In this document: positions 32,087 through 45,300 of the stretch, in pieces
Numbering within the stretch: the stretch's first letter is position 1
Layout: each line of letters opens with the position of its first letter
Origin: Limnomonas spitsbergensis
Taxonomy: Eukaryota > Chlorophyta > Chlorophyceae > Chlamydomonadales
NCBI GenBank assembly: GCA_037349105.1
Contig: JAYJMM010000124.1
Location: 1,460,501 to 1,524,500, forward strand
Reading direction: 5' to 3'
DNA: 64,000 bases
The notes under the pieces: model-generated
What the model saw: the letters and a program-made list of their open reading frames with translations, nothing else
Database searches by the model: none
What the model was told of the DNA's origin: nothing
Translations under genes and position numbers: made by a program

Positions 32087-32690
32087 AGCTGAGGGAGTAG
32101 TTGGAGTAATAGAGGAGTTTAATGATGTCATTTTGCGGCGTCGAGTTCTCCCTGGCCAGCCTCTCAGCTCCTCTCTTGCACTCGTTCCTTTGTTGGTGAT
32201 TCCTTGGGGCCACTGGGTTGTCTGTAAATTCTAAGACCTTCAAACAATGCAAGCAGCAGGTTGTCATTGCTTAATTCATAGCAATTACCAATGCAGCTAC
32301 ACCGTCTGAGTCCATAATGGGTGTACGCACAACGGTGCATGTGGTTCTGGAGCCATGACACCTCCCCATGCCATAATTGCATGCCAGGAGGGGTCTGATA
32401 TTCTGTGTGGAATCTTCATGATGAATACCTGTGGCAAATGACTTAAGGAATGCAGCGGCGTAGCTATCGGCTCAATCTGATGTTCAAAAAAAAACTAAAA
32501 TTTCAAAAAAATGAGCTTTATTTTTTACCCCCCCACTGTGTCCCTCCATATCTCCCAGCCCCCTGGACCAAAAACAATTTTAAGACCAGGCATGGAAAGC
32601 TCTCGTCAAGCTCTACGACTTTCGACGATGGGGTGTATCCAGTTTCTTTTTGCCCCCCCCCTTGGGCAAACAACAAAAATGGACCAAAAG
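31481..32690. other. No supported gene; GCA microsatellite and G-run remnants
   Basis: 31485-31860 has a minus-strand stretch that reads protein-like for about 55 codons (LVLVSKSAHILFVMF) but with no identifiable family or splice partners. A GCA microsatellite lies at about 32058-32090. 32518-32640 shares GGAAAGCTCTCGTCAAG with the reverse strand at 22730-22746, so it may be part of another dispersed repeat. Confidence 0.35.
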
Positions 32691-32692
32691 CT

Positions 32693-33020
32693 GCCAGAGA
32701 GGTGCTAGCGCTAGTTGATGCAGCATAGGAGCGGGCGCAGCTGGCAGAGGGGACCCCAGAGACCCTGCCACTGAACACATGTCTGTGTCCGCCTACCGCA
32801 CCTGGTTTCCGTCTAAGGCGGGCGCATGCCAGGGGCTGCACCAGCCGAAGGGAGTGTGCTTGCGTGTGCACGAAATTAAGGATGCGGCTCGGTGCCGTCA
32901 GCACTTATTGGGAGACGAGGTAGATATCGTTGATGCGTAGACGTTTTTCAGAGGCAGCAACTTCCTTTGGCTTTCTTTTCCAGCCTTTTGTCTGTCCCTT
33001 CACTTTATTTCCAACTTTTC
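32693..33020 (+). pseudogene. LINE ORF2 C-terminal fragment with internal deletion
   Basis: Nucleotide-level copy of the LINE segment at 50826-51330 (GAGAGGTGCTAGCGCTAGTT, AGGGAGTGTGCTTGCGTG). It has an in-frame stop, and a deletion removes the zinc-finger part, so GTCAGCAC joins directly to a segment before GTAGATATCGTTGATGCGTA. Non-functional. Confidence 0.75.
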
Positions 33021-33345
33021 CTCTTTTTTTGTCCTTTGGTGTTAGAACCAGCGGCCTTGGCATGCTGCGCCTCGTATCTTAATCGGGAGGAAGCGCTCTT
33101 CATGCACCTGAGGCTTGGACATGGTGTTTTTACAACTGCAATGTCTTTAGGGCAAGAACTTCGAGAAAAAGTACACACTGTTATGTCCTTAAAGCAACAA
33201 CCTGTACTTCAAGAAAAAGTACATACTGCAAGAGTACCGTCCCACAGTCCTCTGTCCTGTTTTGACATGTTTTTTGGGAGGAGCCACACCATAAATGACT
33301 TAATATAAATGACTAAGAACCGCCACAACGCGCCAATCACATCAT

Positions 33346-36300
33346 TCACACATCCACAACCTCCCCCTCGCCCGCGTCATCCACACCCATCTCCACCCAC
33401 TCCCCCTCCCCGTCCTCCTCCCCCTCCAGCACCTCCACAGGGGAGTCCATGACCATCAGCCTCACTCCCTCGTTGTTGGCCACCTCATACCCTGCCTCGC
33501 TGCCGCCCCGGGCCGCCGCCCGGCCGCCCAAGGACGACACGCCCGCCGTGGCCGCCCCCTTGGCCGCCAAAGCGCCGAGCTTGTCCGTGATGCTGAACTT
33601 GACCCCGTCAATCACGTAGTCGTTCGTGGTCTCCGTCTTGCCCTCGGCGTTCATGATGCTCATCTGCTCCAGCGCCTCGATGTACATCTCCAGGCCCTCG
33701 CGCAGCACGTCCAGCTGCTTGAGGGTCAAGAAGCCATACCTGGCAGGCAGGCGGGGGAGGGAGGAGGATGGGGTTGAGTCTGGAGGCCAGGCCAACAAAC
33801 TATATTTTATGCCCTGTGCCTGGCTCGAGGCCCTCGCGCAGCACACCCAGCTGCTTAAGGGTCACGAAGCCCTGGCAGGCAAGCGGGGGATGGGGTCGGA
33901 TAGGGTTGAGTCTGGAGGCCAGGCCAACAAACGATGTTGAAAACCTTTTATTGACTTGCACTTTAAAAAACAGCTAAGGGAGGGGGGGGATAGGGTTGAG
34001 TCTGGAAGCTTGGGACCGGTAACCCTCAAAACCCCGACCCCTTATATTAGAATGGAACCATGAAGCCCTGCACCTGCAGAAATGGCTTCCAAGTACAGCC
34101 CCGTCCCTCTCACTCACAGCTCGAGACAACCCACAAAGAGGCATAGGACAAGTAGCAATCCACTGGCATCCCATTTCCCCAACCTTCATCACCTGCAGAA
34201 AAAGGCCTCCAAGTAAAGCTCCGTCCCCTCGTCCGCCGACTCGCGCAGCTGCTTGGCCTGTCGCAACGCAACCAGAGCGCCCGAGCCAACCCCGCTGCCG
34301 GCACGGCTGATCCGCGGCCGACCCCGAACGCCACCAGGCCGGCGGCCGGGGCTGTCCTTGAGCTGCTGCTCAGCGCGGTACTCTGCCAGCTCAGCACGCG
34401 ACCTGGAAGGATGGAGGGGATATAGAGGTGTGAGGACCTCTGCCAGCTCATCGTGCGAACTCGCAGGAGGGAGGGGAGGGAGAGGTGTGAGGATCTCTGC
34501 CACAGCTCAGCATGCTACCTGGCAATAAGAGGGGGGAGGGGCGGGGGCAATGCCAGCTCAGCGCACGACCTGGCAGTACAAGGGGGAGTGCTTGAGGGGC
34601 GAGGAGCGATTATGTGCCAGCTCAATGCATGACCCGACAGCGAGGAAGGAGGAGGGGGGGTAGGTGAGGGACGAAAAGCTCTGCTAAATCAGCTCACGAC
34701 CTGATAGAAAGAGAGGGGGTCGGGGGGGAGGTTGAGTGGGGAGGGGCTCTGCCAGCTCAGCACGCGAACTGGCAGTGAGAGGGGAGTGAGAGGTGAGTGG
34801 CTCTGCCAGATCAGAGAATGTGATTTATATGTGAGGGTTAAGCCAGGGTTTGTAGGGGTTAGACACAATCAGCTGCTGTCACCTGGCCAGCGTGTTGTAC
34901 TTGACAGCCACTGAGAAGTGGCTATCGCTGCCCAGGGTTAAAATAAGGGTTCAGGGTTTATAGGGTTAAGACACAACCGCTGTTTATAGGGTTAAGACAC
35001 AACCTGCTGCTCTCACCTGGCCAGCGTGTCGTACTTGACAGCCACTGAGACGTGGCTCTCGCTGCCGGGGGCAAACACTCGGATCAGCTCCAGGCAGCTG
35101 CGAAGAACCGATGGGTGGGATTTCTCCTGGGTGGGCGTTAGGGGCATCGGGCTTTAGGGTTCAAGGTCAAGGGTTAAGAGGTGAGCTACGAAGAACCGAT
35201 GGATGGGATTTCTCCTGGGTGGGTGGGCATTAGGGGCATCGAGATTTAGGGTGCAGGGTTCAAGGGTGCAGGGTTAAGATTTAGGGGCGAGCTACGAAGA
35301 ACCGATGGGTGGGATTTCTCCTGGGCGGGCATAAGGGGCAGCAAGCGTTAGGGCTGAAGGGTTCAGGGTAAAGGGTTCAAGGTTGAAGGGTTTTGGGTGA
35401 AAGGGTTTAGGATTGAAGGGGGGGGCGGGGTTCAGGGTTGAAGGGTTCAGGGTGTTCGCATGGGATTGCTCCTCCCGGCGGGCATCAGAGGAAGGGAGAT
35501 CTGACCCTCCTCGCCTGGACATTTATTCCAATGAATACATAACTGTTCTTTGACTCCACCACTGCGATTTCCTTCCCATCAGGTTTTACTTAACCTTAAG
35601 CCCTTGACCCTAAAACCCATCAGGTTTTGATAATAACCTTTTTTCAAGACATGAACAGCACTGTCGCGAACATATCCATTCAAAGGTGAATCCCCAGACC
35701 TTCATAAACGCCCCGTTCCCTCCACTCACACACACACACCTGGTTAATAAACTCGTCACACATGACCAGCAGGTCGTAGCAGTCGTATGCCGCCGCGCGC
35801 ATCCACATGCGCTGCTCCTCGCCCATCACCTCATCGGCTTGCACAGCCTCCTCAACCTCAGACACCATCTGCAGGGAGTGTGAACAATGTTAGGGAGTTG
35901 GGATAACAATTACTTGTATTTGTTACTGTGTTGGCAGTAACTGGTTTAGTGGTTACTGGGTTAGCAGTTACTGTGTTGGCAGTTACTGGGTTGGTGGTTA
36001 CTGGGTTGGTGGTTACTGGGTTGGCAGTTACTGTGTTGGCAGTAACTGTGTTGGTGGTTACTGGGTTGGTGGTTACTGGGTTGGCAGTTACTGTGTTGGC
36101 AGTAACTGGGTTGGTGGTTACTGGGTTGGTGGTTACTGGGTTGGCAGTTACTGTGTTGGCAGTAACTGGGTTGGTGGTTACTGGGTTGGTGGTTACTGGG
36201 TTGGCAGTTACTGTGTTGGCAGTAACTGGGTTGGTGGTTACTGGGTTGGTGGTTACTGGGTTGGCAGTTACTGTGTTGGCAGTTACTGGGTTGGTGGTTA

Positions 36301-39300
36301 CTGGTTTAGTGGTTACTGGGTTAGCAGTTACTGTGTTGGCAGTTACTGTGTTGGTGGTTACTGGGTTGGTGGTTACTGGGTTAGCAGTTACTGTGTTGGC
36401 AGTAACTGGGTTGGTGGTTACTGGGTTGGTGGTTACTGGGTTGGTGGTTACTGGGTTGGTGGTTACTGGGTTGGTGGTTACTGGGTTAGTGGTTACTGGG
36501 TTGGCAGTAACTGGGTTGGTGGTTACTGGGTTGGTGGTTACTGGGTTAGCAGTTACTGGGCTAGCCTTCTCAACCTCAGGCACCATATACAGGGAGTGTG
36601 GACAATGGTTACTTTTAAGCAGTACTAAACCCTTAACCCCAAAACGAGAAATAATCACTGATGGCCACCTCCACCTTGCATATGATAATTGAGAGGGATC
36701 AGGGATGGCGATATTATCATTGAGGAAGACCAGGGCTGGCGGCATTACAGGCTGGTGAACCCGAATTCCTCAGGAGCCCTTCTGCGGCGTTAAGGGTTTT
36801 GGGTGAAGGGTTGTCTTGGCAAGCATTCCACTGGGTCCCCCCTCCACCCCCCCTCACCCTTCTCCCTTTCACTCCCATCTGGTCCGCCTCCTGTTGCAGG
36901 CCCTTCAGCCCTTCCATCTCCTTGTTCTCCTAGCAAGCATTCCACTGAGATTGCCCCTCCCCCCCCCCCCCCTCCCCCTTCTCTCCCTCCTCCTCCTCCC
37001 ACCTGGTCCGCCTCCTGTTGCAAGCTCTTCAGCCCATCCATGTCCCCGTTCTCTTGGCAAGCATTCCACTGGGTCACCTCCCCCCCCCCTCACTCTTCTC
37101 TCCCTCCTCCTCCTCCCACCTGGTCTGCCTCCTGTTGCAAGCTCTTCAGCCCTTCCATGTCCTCGTTCTCTTGGCAAGCGTTCCACTGGGACTGCCCCTC
37201 CTGTTGGTACCAACTGAAGGCATCGCTGAGGGACTGTCGCAGGTCCTCAGAAGCACTTTCTTCCGTGATACACCTACGAGGATCAGGGTTCAAGATTTAA
37301 GACGTGGATTGGGTTCAGGGCTCCACGCAACCGCTCCCACAGCTATAAGGGCTTAGTGTTTAGGGCAGGTCGCACCAAGGGCTTGTGGCTGGGGGCCACA
37401 ATGTAGCTGAACTGCAGCTGATAGAGGCATACCACTCACTAACAAAGACACGCACGCCTGTCCTCCATGTACCCCCACACCCAGACTACCTCCCCCATTA
37501 AATCTTGTCACCTTTCCCGTTTCCCCAAATCTTGTCACCTTTCCCGTTTCCCCAAATCTTGCCACCTTTCCCATTTCTCCAAATCTTGTCACCTTTCCCG
37601 TTTCCCCAAATCTCGTCACCTTTCCCATACACCAAAACCTCACCTTGGACAGCGGCACTCAAAGCCACGCTGCTCCATCACCGCTGCGCGCCTCTCCTCC
37701 AGTGGTGCTGTAACGGCCACACCGATGCAGTTTCTGTGTAGAGGGGGGTGATGAGGGTTAACGAATGAGGGCTTACGAAGAGGGTCAAGGGTTTACTGTT
37801 GAGCGTTGAGGGTCTATGGAAGAGGTTCAGGTGCACATAAGTACTGCTGGTGTACTGCTAATGCACCGCTGGCGTACTGCTGTAGTACCTTGAGAGTGGC
37901 TGCCCTGCTTGGACGCCCTTGGCCACGTCTACAAGCAGCCACTTCCAAAAATGTAGCCTAGAATCCACATCAATGCTGCTGGTGTACTTCAGTACCTTGT
38001 GCGTGGCTATCCCGCCTGGATGTCCTAGGTCGCGTATACCAACAACCAGTTCCGAGACCTTAACCTACAGTTCATGGCATTGCTGCTGGTGTACTTCTGT
38101 ACCTTGTGAGTGGCTCTCCCGCTTCTATGTCCTTGGCCGCGTGTACCAGCAACCGATCTCCAACCACTGTCGTCGACGTGTTGGGCACGCAAGAGTGTGA
38201 CAAGAGTGAGAACTCCGGCCAGAGGCCGATGAAGCCAGACGGCATCTGCTGGCGGACCTGCGGTACAGGCGGGTGGGGCAGTACAAGTGTGAGCGTGTGA
38301 GGCGGTACACAGTGACCTGGTTTCGGGAAGGATGGCAGTACGGAAGTGTGGATTTTGAAAAGCCTCCATACCCTCCCTGAAAACGGAAGCTGCAAGTATC
38401 AGCAGGTAGTTAGGTGTTAGGATCAGGACACTTCCTCATTTCTTCAGGGACTCAGCTACCAGTTGGCTACACTCCAGCCTCTGGCCGGCAGCCCCTTGTG
38501 AGGCCAGCCATGCTGCTTTGGCCACCAGTCATAGGCCAGTTCAGGTTTGGCCCCAAGCAGGCGCTTCTCCCAGGGTGGGCTGGTAGCCCTGAAAACGAAA
38601 CACTAGCCTAGGAATGGATTTTGGTTTCCCAGGCGCGTCACTGGGCAGGGGATATGTCGGTTGGTGATGGCCGAAAATTCAGTTGAAGGCTGTCCCGAGG
38701 TATCAGTAACAGTAGGATTAAGGACAGTCTGAGGCTGAGTTGGTTTGCAATGCCTCAAACAGCAGTTTGATTGGGAGTGTCGTGTTTAAAACGTATGATG
38801 TGGCTGTCCCGAGGTTTCAGTTACAGAAAGAGCAGTTTGAGGCTGCCCCCCCGTATCGGTTAACCTTGGTTTGATCTGCGGGCATTTCTCGAGGTGAAGC
38901 GCGGCAAGGCGCAATCAGCACCTGATGTGAAGACCGTGACTGCTAGGTCCTCTCTGCATTGGTAGTGTCATATTGTAAAAATGTGATCTAGCTGTCCCGA
39001 GGTTTCAGTTACAGTAAGGGCAGTTTGAGGCTGCCCCCCCGTATCGGTTAACCTTGGTTTGATCTGCGGGCAATTCTCGAGCTGAAGCACGGCAAGGCGC
39101 GATCAGCACCTGATGTGAAGACCGTGACAGCTAGGTCCTCTCTGCATTGGTAGTGTCATATAGTAAAAATGTGATCTAGCTGTCCCGAGGTTTCAGTTAC
39201 AGTAAGGGCAGTTTGAGGCTGCCCCCCCGTATCGGTTAACCTTGGTTTGATCTGCGGGCAATTCTCGAGGTGGAGCACGGTAAGGCGCGATCAGCACCTG

Positions 39301-42300
39301 ATGTGAAGACCGTGACAACAAGGTAATCTCTACATTGGTAGTGTCATATAGTAAAAATGTGATCTAGCTGTCCCGAGGTTTCAGTTACAGTAAGGGCAGT
39401 TTGAGGCTGCCCCCCCGTATCGGTTAACCTTGGTTTGATCTGCGGGCAATTCTCGAGGTGGAGCACGGTAAGGCGCAATCAGCACCTGATGTGAAGACCG
39501 TGACAACAAGGTAATCTCTACATTGGTAGTGTCATATAGTAAAAATGTGATCTAGCTGTCCCGAGGTTTCAGTTACAGTAAGGGCAGTTTGAGGCTGCCC
39601 CCCCGTATCGGTTAACCTTGGTTTGATCTGCGGGCAATTCTCGAGGTGAAGCACGGCAAGGCGCAATCAGCACCTGATGTGACGACCGTGACTGCTAGGT
39701 CCTCTCTGCATTGGTAGTGTCATCTTGTAAAAATGTGATCTAGCTGTCCCGAGGTTTCAGTTACAGTAAGGGCAGTTTGAGGCTGCCCCCCCGTATCAGT
39801 TAACCTTGGTTTGATCTGCGGGCAATTCTCGAGGTGGAGCACGGTAAGGCGCAATCAGCACCTGATGTGAAGACCGTGACAATAAGGTAATCTCTACATT
39901 GGTAGTGTCATATAGTAAAAATGTGATCTAGCTGTCCCGAGGTTTCAGTTACAGTAAGGGCAGTTTGAGGCTGCCCCCCCGTATCGGTTAACCTTGGTTT
40001 GATCTGCGGGCAATTCTCGAGGTGGAGCACGGTAAGGCGCAATCAGCACCTGATGTGAACACCGTGACAATAAGGTAATCTCTACATTGGTAGTGTCATA
40101 TAGTAAAAATGTGATCTAGCTGTCCCGAGGTTTCAGTTACAGTAAGGGCAGTTTGAGGCTGCCCCCCCGTATCGGTTAACCTTGGTTTGATCTGCGGGCA
40201 ATTCTCGAGGTGGAGCACGGTAAGGCGCGATCAGCACCTGATGTGAAGACCGTGACAACAAGGTAATCTCTACATTGGTAGTGTCATATAGTAAAAATGT
40301 GATCTAGCTGTCCCGAGGTTTCAGTTACAGTAAGGGCAGTTTGAGGCTGCCCCCCCGTATCGGTTAACCTTGGTTTGATCTGCGGGCAATTCTCGAGGTG
40401 AAGCACGGCAAGGCGCGATCAGCACCTGATGTGAAGACCGTGACAACAAGGTTATCTCTTCGTTTGTGTGAATTAGCGTAAGTGTGAAGACCGTCATGGT
40501 AAAAATATATATGGTACCAGTAAAAAATAACCGCAAAAATAACCGCAATGTCCACATCTATCCAACAGCTGTATTCCCTCGTCTCACACATGCTGATGCA
40601 CGTCTGTACTAACCATCTCACACACAATGAGGAGAGATGTATGGCTGCATCACATGTAGTACTGTACTGCCCCCATGTGCAACTGTACTGCAATATCTAT
40701 CATCCTGTTCACATACATGCTGCTGAAGTACCTACCTGTTTCTAGTGCTGTCTGCATGATAGCCATGCCCTGTTGAATTTAGTGCAACAACATGACACCT
40801 CTACCTGTACCGCCAAAAAACGTGACATACTACCCGAAGTACAGCCATGTCCTGCTGCCAGCTGGCGCAAACACATGACATTCCTTCTACCACCCGGTGC
40901 AGCAAATTGCATAATTGTACTAAACAATGCTACCGCTGTACTGAGTACCTGCAGGACGGCCATTTCCTGCCGGGAGGCAGTGCAGTAAATCACATAATAG
41001 TACTACACAATGGTACCGCTGCACTGCCGTACCTGCATGACAGCCGTGTCCTGCTGGGTGTCGGTGCAGCAGCAGGAGCGAATGATTCCCAGCAACCTTA
41101 CGGCATCCACGGCGGGCGCAGAGGCGTCTTTGGACATACGCGAGGTCCAGAACTTGAGGTCGAGCGTGGCCAGGGAGGCCGTCTGCGATATGGCGGGTCA
41201 AAGGAGATAAGTAGATAGAGGTAGCAAGCCCGGTGATGGCCGGGTTATGGCCAGCCCCTGATGGCCAGTCAAAGGAGATCAATATAGCAGTTAAGATAGA
41301 TAGTGGTAGCAATATAGATAGAGGTAGCAAGTCAGGGCACAACGGATGAAGCAACTGGCAACAACCGTGCCCCACTGCATTGGCGATTGGGCATGTCACA
41401 GCTTCATGCCGGCAACAACATACAGGACGCGCAACATCAAGCGGGCTGGGCAGTAGCGGGTGACGGGTGGGTGGGGTGGCAGTACTTGGATGTGAGCAAC
41501 AAAAAACGGGATGGGGGCAGCATTGAACAGGGAGAGTAACATTGGTTGACAGCTGGGTCGGTTAGCAGGTTTTTGGGGGTGGAATGAGCGGGTAGAAAAG
41601 AAGGGCTGGGCAGCAGCAAACAGAGGAAGGAGCGCAAATCACATATACTGTACATCCACAGCAGATGGGGTACGGCGGTATGCACAGGGTCGGGCAGAGC
41701 ACAGGGTCGGGCAGAGAAACGAGCAGAGATTGGGAGATGAGATGAGATGCCAAAGGGTCGGACAGTGAGGCAAAGGGTGAAGGGTTAACATTGAGGCGGG
41801 TTAGCGGTCACAAATATCGGTGAAAGCAGTTGGAAGCACGAAAAAAATGTGACATGGTACCCATGTACTCTTTCAGTGCATACAACATCCCATTTTGTTC
41901 TGATCTGCTTGTCAACACAGCTGTCCCGAGGTTTCAGTTACAGTAAGGGCAGTTTGAGGCTGCCCCCCCGTATCGGTTAACCTTGGTTTGATCTGCGGGC
42001 AATTCTCGAGGTGGAGCGCGGCAAAGCGCGACCAGCACCTGATGTGAAGACCGCGTGAAGTGGAAAGATCATGCGTCTGAGCAGAGAGCGCACAGGGTAC
42101 GGTACTGTACGGTGCGGGTACGGTGGACAGACATGCACACACACATAAACACGTACAAAACACACACTCAGTACACGGAGGAGAATCACGCACATAACAC
42201 GCACACAATCACACACACAAGATACAGTGGACAGACTCGCACATAACACGCACACAATCACACACACACAAACACACTCAACACACACACTAGTACAGGA

Positions 42301-45300
42301 CACAGTGGATAGACTCGCACAGACAAACAACCACACGCACACCACCACCGCAACAAAACATCTGCTCGTCTGGACGTCTGGTCTCGGCGCAAGAGATCAC
42401 ACAAATCCCTATCATAACACTGACAAGTGCGTCACACAAATCCCTAACACAACTGTCAATTGTGTAACACAAGTCACTCATTACACTACCAATTGTATCA
42501 CACAAAATACTCATTGAAGTATCAGAGTCCCAGGCGCATCACACAAATCACTCACTGTTGGCAGGCAGAGGGCGGGCCTGTCGGGTCACAGTATCACACC
42601 AATCACCATCATTACACTTTCAGGTGCGTCACGCAAATGACTCGTACGTATTGAAGAGGCAGAGGGGGGGCCTGACGGGTCACTCATTTTATCACACAAA
42701 TCACTCTCACCAATGACGAGGCTGAGGGCGGGCCTGCCGGGTCACACATGGCGTCCAGCACGTGCCGCAGCGGCGCCGAGAGACCGTCCTCCAACATGGA
42801 CATCTACAAGACAGGGGAGGGGGCGATTCATATATATAAGAGGTGGCAGGACATCTACACAACAGGGGAGGGGGCGATTCATATACACAAAAGTGGGGGC
42901 AGGGCATCTACACAACAGGGGAGGGGGCAATTCATATACATAAAAGAGGGGGCAGGACATCTACACAACAGGGGAGGGGGCGAGTCATATACATAAAAGA
43001 GGGGGCAGGACATCTACACAACAGGGGAGGGGGCGAGTCATATACATAAAAGAGGGGGCAGGACATCTACACAACAGGGGAGGGGGCGAGTCATATACAT
43101 AAAAGGGGGCAGGACATCTACCCAACAGGGGAAGGGGCGATTCATATTCATAAAAGAGGGGGCAGGACATCTACACAACAGGGGAGGGGGCGATTCATAT
43201 ACACAAAAGAGGGGGCAGGACATCTACACAACAGGGGAGGGGGCGATTCATATACATAAAAGAGGGGGCAGGACATCTACACAACAGGGGAGGGGGCGAT
43301 TCATATACACAAAAGTGGGGGCGGGACATCTACATAAAAGTGGAGGGGGCGAGCCAGAAGATGATTCAGTATTGATAATTTGATAAACCCTAAACATAAA
43401 ACATACTATTATATTGCAGCTCCAGTGGGCGCGAGGAGGGCCCGGCAAGCAAGTGTGCTTTCGTGGCATCCGCAGAAGTGGGGAGGCACCGGCGGGAGAC
43501 CATCCTCCAGCATCAAAAGCGACTCAGGCGCACAAGGACAGGCGAGCCGGCAGTACATCCGGTTTGAATCAGCCGAGGCACGTGTGGGGTGCGCAATGGA
43601 AAGGCCGGCAAATGAGAGGCCCGCAACAGCGGTTGTTTTCAGCAGTGACAGCTGTTCTGGGGACGAGAGACGCATATAAATGCATTACTTTGGATGGTAG
43701 ATGCCAAATTCCAAGCCCCTACCCGCGGCTCAATCATTACCGCAGATCCGCTAGTTCAGGAGGCCTTGCATGCAGATCATCTGGTTCTGGAGCCCTTTAA
43801 CTTCAGAACCGCGAGTTCCGGGGCCCCCTACCTGCAGGTCCTATAGTTCCGGAGCCCACTAATCTCAGATCTACTACTTTGGAAGCCCCCTACCCGTACC
43901 TCCTCTGGCACCGGAGCTAGCTAACATCAAATCATTTGGTTCCGAAACCCGCTGACCTCAGATCCACCACTTTGGAAGCCCCCTACCTGCAGATCCTCTG
44001 CTTCGGGAGCCTCCTGAAAACCACCCTCCAGAAAGGCCAGGGCAGGCACCAGCAGCATCAGGTCCCCGGCGTTGGAGTCTTCCTTGGCGACGATGCCGCG
44101 GCGCCCGCCTGGAAAGAGGCAGTATTCAGGGTTAGGAGGAGTCATGGTCATCTATATATCTATAAATGGGGCTACGTTTGATTGCATTGGTTAAAAATGT
44201 ATGCGAGCAGTAGCAGGCCGAGTTGGAGTCGGTGTTTATTATTCCTTGAGTCAGCTGCATGTCAGCTACACTCCGGCCCCTGGCCAGATGCCCCATTCAT
44301 GGTAAGCCGAGCTGCTTTGGCCACCCCTTGTAGGATATGCCAGGTTTGATATCAATTGGGCCCTCGAGGGCAGCTAGGCAGCTTGCTGAATTTGGGCTTG
44401 TAGCCGGGGGGACACGCTGGTTTAAGTTTGTCTGCACCTGCGGGCAATTCTCGAGGTGAAGCACGGCAAGGCACGATCAGCACCTGGTGTGAAGACCGTG
44501 ACAACAAGGTCCCCTCTACATTGGTAGTGTCATATTCCAGAACTGTGGTCTAGCTGTCCCGAGGTTTCAGTTACAGTAAGGGCAGTTTGAGGCTGCCCCC
44601 CCGTATCGGTTAACCTTGGTTTGATCTGCGGGCAATTCTCGAGGTGAAGCACGGCAAGGCGCAATCAGCACCTGATGTGAAGACCGTAACAACAAGGTAA
44701 TCTCTACATTTGTGTGAAAGAGCGTAAGTGTGGTCTAGCTGTCCCGAGGTTTCAGTTACAGTAAGGGCAGTTTGAGGCTGCCCCCCCGTATCGGTTAACC
44801 TTGGTTTGATCTGCGGGCAATTCTCGAGGTGAAGCACGGCAAGGCGCGATCAGCACCTGATGTGAAGACCGTGACAGCTAGGTCCCCTCTGCATTGGTAG
44901 TGTCATATTGTAAAAGTGTGATCTAGCTGTCCCGAGGTTTCAGTTACAGTAAGCGCAGTTTGAGGCTGCCCCCCCGTATCGGTTAACCTTGGTTTGATCT
45001 GCGGGCAATTCTCGAGGTGAAGCACGGCAAGGCGCAATCAGCACCTGATGTGAAGACCATGACAGCTAGGTCCCCTCTGCATTGGTAGTGTCATATTGTA
45101 AACATGTGATCTAGCTGTCCCGAGGTTTCAGTTACAGTAAGGGCAGTTTGAGGCTGCCCCCCCGTATCGGTTAACCTTGGTTTGATCTGCGGGCAATTCT
45201 CGAGGTGAAGCACGGCAATGCGCGATCAGCACCTGATGTGAAGACCGTGACAGCTAGGTCCACTGTACATTAGTTGTGTCATATTGCAAAAGTGTAAGTG

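Noticed and set aside
35858..36745. 295-codon minus-strand ORF rich in Val-Thr-Asn-Pro repeats
   Set aside because: It is the translation of the 18-bp minisatellite, whose length is a multiple of three; the reverse strand is equally open, and the flanks are intron of the SET gene.
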